Shown: piece after piece, positions 6,982 to 12,454 of the stretch
Layout: every line of letters starts with the position of its first letter
Position numbering within the stretch: the stretch's first letter is position 1
Assembly: GCA_964644465.1 (NCBI GenBank)
Contig: CAZXVU010000060.1
Coordinates: 1 to 12,454 of the forward strand
Length of the DNA stretch: 12,454 bases
Direction of reading: 5' to 3'
Source of the DNA: CAZXVU01 sp964644465
GTDB lineage: Bacteria; Chlamydiota; Chlamydiia; Chlamydiales; SM23-39
Program-made: the position numbers and the translations under genes
The notes under the pieces: model-generated
Database searches by the model: none
Told to the model about the DNA's origin: nothing
Seen by the model: only the letters and a program-made list of their open reading frames with translations

Positions 6982-7150
6982 GAACCTATCTCAATAAAAA
7001 GATTCAGTCAATTTTTCGGTTCTTTTGAGCCGATTTTTGATTCAAGTCTTGGGGGGCAATATCGACAGTGTATATAGCCCCCCAAGTTTGAAGTCGAAAA
7101 GCGGCCAAAATAATCCAAAAACTTGACGAAAAATTTTATTGAGTAGGTTC
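6982..7150. mobile_element. 169-bp imperfect palindrome, MITE-like element or transposon relic
   Basis: The left end reads GAACCTATCTCAATAAAA (6982-6999). The reverse complement of the right end (7150-7134) reads GAACCTACTCAATAAAA. Aligning the whole left arm (6982-7057, 76 nt) with the reverse-complemented right arm (7150-7077, 74 nt) gives, by eye, about 80% identity with a few 1-2-nt gaps, ending in a perfect 10-bp inner stem (CTTGGGGGGC / GCCCCCCAAG) around a 19-nt loop. It contains no coding sequence. The left boundary abuts the methyltransferase stop (6981), and the right end reaches into the zinc-finger gene, supplying its stop and last residues (EPTQ). No clear target-site duplication is visible. 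Long palindromes with defined ends are typical of non-autonomous elements mobilised by a transposase elsewhere, but no family can be named from this copy alone. Confidence 0.7.
7041..7092. terminator. Strong hairpin core between convergent genes, likely bidirectional terminator
   Basis: TTCAA (7041-7045) pairs with TTGAA (7088-7092) and CTTGGGGGGC (7048-7057) pairs with GCCCCCCAAG (7077-7086), separated by a small internal loop. It sits between the methyltransferase stop (6981) and the zinc-finger stop (7136), where both transcripts need to end. No long U-tract follows the stem directly, so efficiency is uncertain. Confidence 0.4.
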
Positions 7151-7453
7151 AAAGTAGTAGTCCCTATGCGATTGGCACCCTGGATTGAATGGCCTTTCAC
7201 AGACCGGACATTGGTTGTTACAATTTAAATATTGGCGGATGGTCAGTTCAGTTCTGCATCCGCCGCAGAGAACCGCTTTTTCATCGAATTCACAAGAGGG
7301 CCATCGCTCAACTTGATGGCCCTCGATTTCTTTATGACAGAGGTGGCACGCATAATAGCGCTGACAACATTTGAACTTGATCGCAATGATGTCGAGTGGA
7401 GAGTGATAGTGCTTGCACCGCGTCTCGTCATCGAGAGAAATTCCAAAAATCAA
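7136..7453 (-). CDS. CHY-type zinc-finger protein
   Basis: From the TTG at 7453 the product is 105 residues and is almost entirely a CHY zinc finger. Zinc ligand candidates are in TRCKHYH, KCCQRYYACHLCH, VLCGGC, NCNNQCPVC and FNPGCQSH. Family members bind several zinc ions; the best-studied relative (yeast Hot13) acts in the mitochondrial intermembrane space, while bacterial roles are unclear. The TTG overlaps the stop of the upstream gene as TTGA, mirroring the ATGA junction one gene earlier, and places the family's usual opening (GISLDDETRCKHY) at the N-terminus. A GTG at 7504 would add 17 residues that overlap the upstream gene and look unlike the family; it is a less likely alternative. 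The last codons and the stop lie inside the right end of the palindromic element. Confidence 0.8.
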   Translation of the reverse strand: MIFGISLDDETRCKHYHSPLDIIAIKFKCCQRYYACHLCHKEIEGHQVERWPSCEFDEKAVLCGGCRTELTIRQYLNCNNQCPVCERPFNPGCQSHRDYYFEPTQ

Positions 7454-7758
7454 GATTTCGCCGGTGGATGGGGTTTGGTAAAAACCACTTGAAACAAAGG
7501 GCACTCTGCCAAACGCTTTCTGAATTGTTCGTCCGTTTCGACCACAATGCTTCTATTCGTTGCATCCCAATAGCTCAGTTCTACGTCGTTCGGAGAACCA
7601 TGCTTTTCAATTTTGTTGAAGAACATTTTCATAAAATCTTTCCAAAATTGATCAAAAACAAGGCTCCGCACAACTTTAAGATCTGCGGAATCGGGCACAT
7701 CAATCTCTGATGCCAATCCCATTTTCAACACTCGTGGATATTCAAAAGTGACTTTCAT
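7450..7758 (-). CDS. Small protein with PB1-like (ubiquitin-fold) pattern
   Basis: A 102-residue protein with no close family I can name. It begins with a strand (MKVTFEY), has a long central amphipathic helix (residues ~27-50) and ends with LSYWDATNRSIVVETDEQFRKRL followed by a strand FQVVFTK. The strand-turn-strand-[S/T]DE-helix pattern resembles the C-terminal half of PB1 domains (Y-x-D-x-x-x-x-x-V-x-x-x-x-D-E), though the second acidic position of the acidic OPCA motif is not kept. PB1 domains are heterodimerisation modules best known from eukaryotes. The ATG overlaps the bioY stop as ATGA and has GAGGAG seven nt upstream, so translational coupling with bioY is likely. The gene is followed by the CHY zinc-finger gene in the same operon. 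The fold assignment is inference at modest confidence; that it is a real gene is well supported. Confidence 0.65.
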   Translation of the reverse strand: MKVTFEYPRVLKMGLASEIDVPDSADLKVVRSLVFDQFWKDFMKMFFNKIEKHGSPNDVELSYWDATNRSIVVETDEQFRKRLAECPLFQVVFTKPHPPAKS

Positions 7759-8300
7759 GAGCTGCTCCTCTGTTTTAAATAGATGGAGATGAGGAATGCT
7801 TTGAAAATTTCCCCGGGCACGAAGGGATAAAATCCCATCACGAGGACATGGCTAAATCCCACAAAATAGGAGAGCCATAGAGTCCCGATTCCCATCTGAA
7901 GAAGAGAGGGGATAAGAATGCTCGTCAAAGATTTTATCAGAGTGCGACTCTTTTCTCTTTCGATCAGCCAGCCGATCAAAAAAGCTTGCAAGGGATATCC
8001 CAGTAGATAGCCACCGGTAGGTCCCATGAAGTGGTGGAACCCAAATTTTCCGCCAGCCCAAACGGGCAATCCGATGATTCCTTGAAAGAGATAGCAAAGA
8101 GCTGCGAGACATCCCTTCCGGCTCCCCAACAAAGCTCCCACAAGCATCACCCCAAAAGTTTGCCCAGTGAGCGGAACGGGAGTGAAATAGAGAGGGATTT
8201 TAATTTGCGCGCAAATCCCTATGAAACAAGATGCAAGGACGATCTGGAAAACAGCCGGGACATCTTTTGTCATATCTTGAGCAGTTGTAAGAACTCTCAT
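7755..8300 (-). CDS. bioY: Biotin transporter BioY (ECF S-component)
   Basis: BioY is the membrane substrate-binding subunit for biotin uptake; it works alone or with an EcfA/A'/T energising module (none is in this window). The 181-residue protein is hydrophobic with about six membrane segments and has the family motifs PVPLTGQT (41-48), GLPVWAGG (77-84), GPTGGYLLGY (93-102) and FVPGEIFKA (160-168). The start at 8300 is chosen over the in-frame ATG at 8324 because AGGAGG ends 5 nt before it; from 8324 the same AGGAGG would lie inside the coding region. It is the first gene of an operon with the PB1-like and CHY zinc-finger genes. A divergent winged-helix regulator gene starts 172 bp away, and the promoter region holds an inverted repeat. 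In an intracellular bacterium this would support scavenging host biotin. Confidence 0.93.
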   Translation of the reverse strand: MRVLTTAQDMTKDVPAVFQIVLASCFIGICAQIKIPLYFTPVPLTGQTFGVMLVGALLGSRKGCLAALCYLFQGIIGLPVWAGGKFGFHHFMGPTGGYLLGYPLQAFLIGWLIEREKSRTLIKSLTSILIPSLLQMGIGTLWLSYFVGFSHVLVMGFYPFVPGEIFKAFLISIYLKQRSSS

Positions 8301-8305
8301 TGAAA

Positions 8306-8311
8306 CCTCCT
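8306..8311 (-). promoter_or_regulatory. Strong ribosome binding site fixing the bioY start
   Basis: Minus-strand AGGAGG lies 5 nt upstream of the ATG at 8300-8298. It supports MRVLTTAQ as the true N-terminus and argues against the ATG at 8324. Confidence 0.8.
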
Positions 8312-8344
8312 TTTTGACATCCATTATGCCCTCATCATTTTGGC

Positions 8345-8373
8345 CTTACAACGCCTGCACCACTTGTTTTCAA
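8345..8373 (-). promoter_or_regulatory. Candidate bioY promoter
   Basis: On the minus strand, TTGAAA (8373-8368, five of six matches to the -35 consensus), a 17-nt spacer and TGTAAG (8350-8345, four of six to the -10 consensus) predict a start near 8338, about 38 nt before the bioY ATG. The -35 box overlaps the inverted repeat at 8371-8389 by three bases. Confidence 0.45.
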
Positions 8374-8389
8374 ACTACTTTTTAGTTTG
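8371..8389. promoter_or_regulatory. Perfect inverted repeat, candidate operator upstream of bioY
   Basis: CAAACTA (8371-8377) and TAGTTTG (8383-8389) flank 5 nt, giving a 19-bp site with 7-bp arms. It touches the predicted bioY -35 box, a position suited to a repressor or activator dimer. It does not resemble the BirA operator as I know it (TTGT-type arms with a ~15-nt spacer). The adjacent divergent winged-helix regulator is the natural candidate to bind it. Confidence 0.5.
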
Positions 8390-8430
8390 ATTATCCGATT
8401 TCATTTGATATTCCTAGTAAAAAATGGGAT

Positions 8431-8458
8431 ATCTAGGTTAGGTTTTATGAACCTAGAT
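8431..8458. promoter_or_regulatory. 9-bp perfect inverted repeat just before the regulator gene's ribosome binding site
   Basis: ATCTAGGTT (8431-8439) and AACCTAGAT (8450-8458) flank a 10-nt loop. The right arm ends immediately before the GAGG (8460-8463) that serves the ATG at 8473. It could be an autoregulatory operator or, if transcribed, an RNA stem affecting translation of the regulator. Its sequence differs from the inverted repeat at 8371-8389. Confidence 0.5.
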
Positions 8459-8472
8459 TGAGGTTGATATTT

Positions 8473-9273
8473 ATGCTGAAGGGCCTTTTTGGGAACCAAA
8501 ATGTGGCGAGAATCCTCCTATTTCTCTTCGTGAATGAGAAATGTTACGGGACGCAGATTCAATCACTTCTCGGCGTCCCCTTAACGCCTGTTCAAAAGGC
8601 CCTCCTTCGATTGGAAAAAGACGGAGTGCTGCATAGCCACTATGAAGGCAAAACGCGCGTCTATCTTTTTAATCCCTCCTATCCCTTTAGATCTGAATTA
8701 GAAGCATTGTTGAAAAAAGCGTACACGCTACTTCCTGCTCAAGAGAAGAAACAGTATTGTTTTATCCATAAGCCGAGGATTTCCCCCAAAGAGGAAGGAA
8801 AAAGAAACCGGGACAGAAGAGAAGAACTTCTCGCATTTTGGGAAAAGCTCCAGAATGTCCGTGTTCTCTCTTTTTCTACAAAGTCGCGGCAAGGAGAGGA
8901 GATATCGACGAAAATCGGCAAGGCGGAAGTGGTTGTATCCAGTGCCAATGAAAGAAATCTGATCTTTCAAGAAAAAGGATATTGGCTTGTCGATCATTTC
9001 CCCGATACAGCCTTCAACAACTCTTTTCGATGGACGCTCGATATGAACGCTTCACTCATTACCCTAGAGCATCTTCGGTATGGGCCCGCCCACCCTGTCT
9101 TTCTGTTTAACTTAGCTCCCACCAAAAGATGGATCCTCGAATCGGTGGACGCCCATCTCTGCGGCGAAGACACCTATTTAGGGAATATTATCTGGAACCG
9201 GGACCAGATCAAATTCCATTGGAGGATCATCGGTCCTCGTAAAAATGATGAGTTAATTTATCAGTATATATAA
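8473..9273 (+). CDS. Winged-helix transcriptional regulator fused to a DUF6314-like domain
   Basis: A 266-residue putative one-component regulator. Residues 1-85 form a winged helix: LFGNQNVARILLFLF, a helix-turn-helix around YGTQIQSLL...TPVQKALLRLEKDGVL (25-53), the wing HYEGKTRVYLFNP (56-68) and a trailing helix. After a basic linker (~95-118), residues ~120-266 match the pattern I associate with DUF6314, a small domain probably folding as a beta-barrel: FSTKSRQGEE, a kinase-free G-K-A-E-V strand, LIFQEKGYW, FRWTLD, VFLFNL, the signature HLCGEDTYLG (228-237) and WRIIGPRKNDE (250-260) with a final YQY. The ATG at 8473 is chosen for the GAGG 9 nt upstream; TTG codons at 8458 and 8464 would fall on the inverted repeat or ribosome site. 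It is divergent from bioY with two inverted repeats between. Control of bioY and ligand sensing are inference. Confidence 0.72.
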   Translation: MLKGLFGNQNVARILLFLFVNEKCYGTQIQSLLGVPLTPVQKALLRLEKDGVLHSHYEGKTRVYLFNPSYPFRSELEALLKKAYTLLPAQEKKQYCFIHKPRISPKEEGKRNRDRREELLAFWEKLQNVRVLSFSTKSRQGEEISTKIGKAEVVVSSANERNLIFQEKGYWLVDHFPDTAFNNSFRWTLDMNASLITLEHLRYGPAHPVFLFNLAPTKRWILESVDAHLCGEDTYLGNIIWNRDQIKFHWRIIGPRKNDELIYQYI

Positions 9274-9307
9274 GTAATTTCTTTAAGTTCCTTTTATTGA
9301 TTAAATC

Positions 9308-9315
9308 TATATTAT
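9308..9315 (+). promoter_or_regulatory. -10-like element before the AAA+ gene
   Basis: TATATTAT contains two overlapping -10-like hexamers (TATATT, TATTAT). No good -35 box sits at the right distance, so this is tentative. A transcript starting near 9320 would exclude a TTG start at 9297 and favour the ATG at 9339. Confidence 0.3.
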
Positions 9316-9338
9316 CTCCGTCAAAAAGCGGTGATTTT

Positions 9339-11132
9339 ATGTCTATAGCTGTTCGGTCTATTACTAATAGGGGTTGTTTAGAAATGAACCCTGTTCAATT
9401 AAAAGAACAATTGAGTGTTCTAGCGAATGAATTGACTGGTGAAAAAAATCCTATAAAAGCCTTTGACCGGATGGCCGAAGTATTGCCGTTGGACAAACTT
9501 CAAGACGCGATCCGCACAGAATTCCCCCAGCATGTGGATGCATTGGAGACGGCTAAGGGGATGTTCCAAGAAGCAAGGACATATCTGGAAAGGACCGAAG
9601 ACAAGTCTGTAGCAACTCTCAAAAGCAAGCTCTCTGCCATTCTCGATGCGATCATCGCTACCATTGAGAGTATTTTAAGCGCCTTTGGGATCGCTGAGAT
9701 GTTCAAGCCGGCAGAGAATGACATAGACGCCAGTATGAAGGGACAGAAAGTAATGCTCCTCTTGAGCTTGTTTTCCCTCCTCTCTGCGACGCTTCTTCCT
9801 GTAATAGGAGCTGCCCTGGTCGGAGCTATCGTAGGAGGCACTATCCTCGCAATTGCAGTCCTCAGCCTGATCTTCCCTTATGTGAAACCTTCTGCCTCGG
9901 TTATTCCCTGTGGAGCAAATTGGACCAAAGAATACAGCCAAGGGAGACTTTTTGCTGCTGAGGGAAGGAAAAAATCGGTCGATGAGATCGCACAAGTTTT
10001 GATCGCCAGCAAAAATGCACATACCCACCCGATGCTCATCGGTAAATCGGGCGTGGGAAAAACAGAGACGGTGAAAGCTCTTGTTAAAGCGATCGAGCGG
10101 GGAGATTACCCCGAACTGAAAGGGAAAAAGGTAATCTATTTTAATACTGCCGACCTAGTTAACAACGTAGAGATTTTCAGCAATGGGAATAGGATTCTCT
10201 CCAAAATCAAAGAGGCGATCGGACGCCATGGCGATCAATATATTCTCATCTTCGACGAGATCCATGTAGGCTGCCAAAAAAAAGAACAGTCAGCTATTGG
10301 CGATCAATTGAAAACGATGATCGATCCAGGAACGGGAAGATTTCCCTTTGTGATTGGACTCACTACTGAAGAAGATTTCTATCGCGATATCTATGTGGAA
10401 CACGCTGCTTTTGCACGCCGTTTCAAGCTCATTAACATCGATAACACAGATCCTCAAAATACGTTAGAAATCCTGAAATCGGTATTTCTTCGTGAAGCTC
10501 CTAAGATTCTTTTAGAAAATGGGGCTCTTCTCGCGCTGATGGAAAAAACAGCTGCCGCCTATCCTGAAAATGCTCCCCAACCATCCACGGCTCTCAAGAT
10601 CCTCTCCAAATGCATACAGCGGACTGGGGAATCGCAGAAATCAGAATTGGAAGGAAGAGTCGAACAAGTGAGAGGAACCATTGCAGCTCTTTATAGCGAA
10701 GGGGCGATGGGACAGGGGAATTCTCTCCTCCCTTATCAAGGTCAAGAGAGGCGGCAGCAGATTCAACAGCTCGAAAGAGAACTGGAACAGCTTGAAAGAG
10801 ATTTTGTCAGGGAAAAAGAGGAGTTGGCTCAGTTTTATCAGATGAGAGACAATCTAGCTCTCGTCAAACAAAAGACATTCCAAACGGCCATCAAAGTAGC
10901 CAAAAATATCGCTACTATGAAAGAAAAAAGGGCATTTTTATATCTTAGCCATTTCCTCGCGCCTGCCCTTGAAGGCCGAGTACGCAGCGATGCCAATCGG
11001 TTGGGGATCAAAACAGTGATCGATCCGGCCTTAATCGATCAAATGATTCAAGAAGAGCACGAAATCGACCTTAGAGTCCAACAAATGATCCAGCAGGGAA
11101 GAATTCAGATCCAACAGCGCGTCGAAGCTTAA
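9339..11132 (+). CDS. Membrane-anchored AAA+ ATPase with a single ClpB-D1-like module and C-terminal coiled coil
   Basis: A 597-residue protein. Residues 1-136 are soluble and mostly helical. A hydrophobic region at ~137-182 (LLLSLFSLLSATLLPVIGA..., then VGAIVGGTILAIAVLSLIF) probably makes two membrane passes, returning the rest to the cytoplasm. The AAA+ module follows: Walker A GKSGVGKT (235-242), the ClpA/B-like GDYPELKGKKV stretch, Walker B ILIFDEIH (302-309), sensor-1 region GLTTEEDF (340-347) and arginine-finger motif FARRF (358-362). After the lid, residues ~470-498 are a charged coiled coil (QQIQQLERELEQLERDF) and the C-terminus is Gln-rich. There is no second AAA module and no ClpP-binding loop I can recognise, so it is not ClpB or ClpA. 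The ATG at 9339 is preferred over a TTG at 9297; an ATG at 9384 is possible. Its stop overlaps that of convergent valS. A remodelling or unfolding role at the inner membrane is inferred. Confidence 0.75.
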   Translation: MSIAVRSITNRGCLEMNPVQLKEQLSVLANELTGEKNPIKAFDRMAEVLPLDKLQDAIRTEFPQHVDALETAKGMFQEARTYLERTEDKSVATLKSKLSAILDAIIATIESILSAFGIAEMFKPAENDIDASMKGQKVMLLLSLFSLLSATLLPVIGAALVGAIVGGTILAIAVLSLIFPYVKPSASVIPCGANWTKEYSQGRLFAAEGRKKSVDEIAQVLIASKNAHTHPMLIGKSGVGKTETVKALVKAIERGDYPELKGKKVIYFNTADLVNNVEIFSNGNRILSKIKEAIGRHGDQYILIFDEIHVGCQKKEQSAIGDQLKTMIDPGTGRFPFVIGLTTEEDFYRDIYVEHAAFARRFKLINIDNTDPQNTLEILKSVFLREAPKILLENGALLALMEKTAAAYPENAPQPSTALKILSKCIQRTGESQKSELEGRVEQVRGTIAALYSEGAMGQGNSLLPYQGQERRQQIQQLERELEQLERDFVREKEELAQFYQMRDNLALVKQKTFQTAIKVAKNIATMKEKRAFLYLSHFLAPALEGRVRSDANRLGIKTVIDPALIDQMIQEEHEIDLRVQQMIQQGRIQIQQRVEA

Positions 11133-12454
11133 AAATTCTTAAGTTTGAGAGAAATTTCGGAGAGCTGTTTCTCTGTTTGAGAAAGAGCGTTTTCGAGCTT
11201 TTCGACCACTTCGCGCGGTGCGCGGGAGCGGAATTCCTCATTGGAGAGTTTAGCTTGAGTGCCTACAAGAAGCTTTTCCAGCTTTTCCCGTTCTTTTTCT
11301 AGACGCGATTTTTCTTTGGCCCGGAGGGATTCTGGGATAGGGATCATCAGCTTCAGATGGCCTACGAGCGCACTCGCGCCGAAGGAAGAGGGTTCTTGCG
11401 CAGAAAAAGTAATCTTAGAAGTAGGCGTAAGGGCCGTCAAAATATCTTGATGAGCTTCCGCCATTTTCCATTCATGCATTTTTGCAGAGCCGAAGATGAA
11501 TAGTTCTGTTTTTTCTGAAGGGGGCATTTGCATTTCAGCGCGGATATTCCGGATCGCGCGGACCATTTCATTCATAAATTCGAATGTTTTTTCCGTTTCG
11601 GGATCGATCTCTTTTTCGGAAATCATTTGTGGATAGGGCGCGACGATGCAAGCGGGGGAAAGAAGCGCTTGGATGGTCTCTTTCGTGTATGGATCGCATT
11701 TCTTGGGCAGCTGCAGAAGAGGGAATTGACCTCTTAAGAGCGAAAAGATCTCTTCTGTGATGAAAGGAGAGATCGGGTGCATCAGGCGGATCGCATTGCA
11801 AAGAAGAATGATGAGCAATTTCTGTTTATTGGCTTTTAGCGCGGCGTCTCCTACTTTGCCAAAAAGAACCGGTTTGGCGAGTTCAACGTAGGTGGCGCAG
11901 AAGTCATTCCAGAAAAATTCATAGGCGCGGGTAGCGGCGCGGTCAAAGGTGTATTCGGTCAAATTGCGGTTGATTTCTCCGATCGTTCGGTTGAGCACCG
12001 ATAAGATCCATCTGTCTTCCAGAGTGAGCAGATCGAGATTGAGGCCTTCGCAAAGTTGTTGGGTGGTAAATCCTTCGATATTCATGAAGACGAAGCGAGA
12101 GCCGTTCCAGACTTTATTGGCAAAATTCTTATATTCTTCGAATTTGCGCCGGTCGAGATCGATCTGCCTTGCATGAGTCACGCTGGAGCAGAGGGCGAGG
12201 CGCATCGCATCGGTCCCATATTCATCGATGATTTCCAGAGGGTCGATCACATTCCCTTTCGTCTTCGACATCTTTTCCCATTTCGATTCAACATCGGAAG
12301 GCGGGGGAGTGCCTAGATCGTATTTTTTCTTCTCATCCATACTCAGATAAATGACGGAGCCGTCGATCGTATTGCGCCAATATGATTTTCCGTAGATGAG
12401 GCCGTGAAGGAATGTTTCATGGAATGGGACGGCATGCTGCACATATTCTCCCAT
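11129..12454 (-). CDS. valS: Valyl-tRNA synthetase, C-terminal part (5' end outside window)
   Basis: Charges tRNA-Val in the cytoplasm. The in-window part is 441 residues and runs off the end at 12454; the Met encoded there is internal, since the Rossmann-fold HIGH region and editing domain precede this segment in the family. Visible are the end of the catalytic domain with the KMSKT signature (residues 61-65 of the fragment; most enzymes have KMSKS), then NVIDPLEIIDEYGTDAMRLAL, the tRNA anticodon-binding helical domain (FEEYKNFANKVWNGSRF, HPISPFITEEIF), a small alpha/beta region, and the typical C-terminal coiled-coil arm (KSRLEKEREKLEKLL onward) that in ValRS contacts the tRNA. Its TAA overlaps the TAA of the convergent AAA+ gene within TTAA. 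The length and motifs look intact, so this is a normal housekeeping gene. Confidence 0.97.
   Translation of the reverse strand: MGEYVQHAVPFHETFLHGLIYGKSYWRNTIDGSVIYLSMDEKKKYDLGTPPPSDVESKWEKMSKTKGNVIDPLEIIDEYGTDAMRLALCSSVTHARQIDLDRRKFEEYKNFANKVWNGSRFVFMNIEGFTTQQLCEGLNLDLLTLEDRWILSVLNRTIGEINRNLTEYTFDRAATRAYEFFWNDFCATYVELAKPVLFGKVGDAALKANKQKLLIILLCNAIRLMHPISPFITEEIFSLLRGQFPLLQLPKKCDPYTKETIQALLSPACIVAPYPQMISEKEIDPETEKTFEFMNEMVRAIRNIRAEMQMPPSEKTELFIFGSAKMHEWKMAEAHQDILTALTPTSKITFSAQEPSSFGASALVGHLKLMIPIPESLRAKEKSRLEKEREKLEKLLVGTQAKLSNEEFRSRAPREVVEKLENALSQTEKQLSEISLKLKNF

Noticed and set aside
6982..7150. Transposase or full insertion sequence at the palindrome
   Set aside because: The element is only 169 bp and has no open frame; at most it is a non-autonomous relic.
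7189..7710. Plus-strand frames of 61-104 codons opposite the zinc-finger and PB1-like genes
   Set aside because: The minus-strand frames carry a complete zinc-ligand set and coupled starts, while the plus-strand peptides carry nothing recognisable.
8449..8456. Shared TGAACCTA between the inverted repeat at 8431-8458 and the end of the palindromic element at 7150
   Set aside because: The match is only eight bases, and sequences beyond it diverge, so chance is the simpler explanation.
8301..8472. BirA-type biotin operator upstream of bioY
   Set aside because: I looked for TTGT-type arms with a ~15-nt spacer and found none; the inverted repeats present have different arms and spacing. No THI-, FMN- or other riboswitch-like fold was recognised either.
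9297..9338. TTG start at 9297 for the AAA+ gene
   Set aside because: No ribosome site precedes it, and the -10-like TATATTAT lies downstream of it, so an ATG at 9339 (or 9384) is more likely.
11128..11143. CTTAA-N6-TTAAG as a terminator between the convergent genes
   Set aside because: The stem is five AT-rich pairs with no U-tract and lies across both stop codons; it is too weak to call.

Overview
The window is about 12.5 kb of dense bacterial sequence of moderate GC. It probably comes from an environmental (amoeba-associated) member of the Chlamydiota. This rests on gene content: a two-partner-secretion-type adhesin, a glucose-6-phosphate dehydrogenase that looks like the chlamydial Zwf family as I remember it (C-terminal PNYTAGS, central SESIG and SVET blocks), a lone BioY biotin transporter, and several proteins with eukaryote-like features. 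No rRNA, tRNA, CRISPR array or transposase gene is visible, and the taxonomic call is an inference.

Layout. Positions 1-222 hold the C-terminal end of a four-helix-bundle (23S rRNA intervening-sequence type) protein. It converges on a 1112-residue secreted filamentous-haemagglutinin-like protein (minus strand, 291-3629), which contains six tandem 27-29-residue beta-helix repeats. A divergent intergenic region leads to a two-gene operon (3746-5828) encoding a glucose-6-phosphate dehydrogenase and a nitroreductase-family flavoprotein. Both carry an N-terminal Sec-type signal peptide. Next is an orphan gene (5920-6981) for a METTL24-like methyltransferase with a long hydrophobic N-terminus built partly from a 45-bp in-frame tandem repeat. 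Directly after its stop codon lies a 169-bp imperfect palindrome with matching termini (6982-7150). It looks like a MITE or transposon relic and supplies the last codons and stop of the next gene on the opposite strand.

The minus-strand operon 8300-7136 encodes BioY, a small PB1-like protein and a CHY zinc-finger protein. The genes overlap by 4 nt at ATGA and by a TTGA-type junction, which suggests translational coupling. Divergent from bioY is a winged-helix regulator fused to a DUF6314-like domain (8473-9273). The shared intergenic region contains two perfect inverted repeats, one overlapping the predicted bioY -35 element and one just before the regulator's ribosome binding site. This is the best candidate in the window for an undescribed regulatory system: a one-component sensor that may control biotin uptake and its coupled small zinc-finger genes.

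The last part has a membrane-anchored, single-module ClpB-D1-like AAA+ ATPase (9339-11132). Its stop codon overlaps that of the convergent, 5'-truncated valyl-tRNA synthetase gene (12454-11129).
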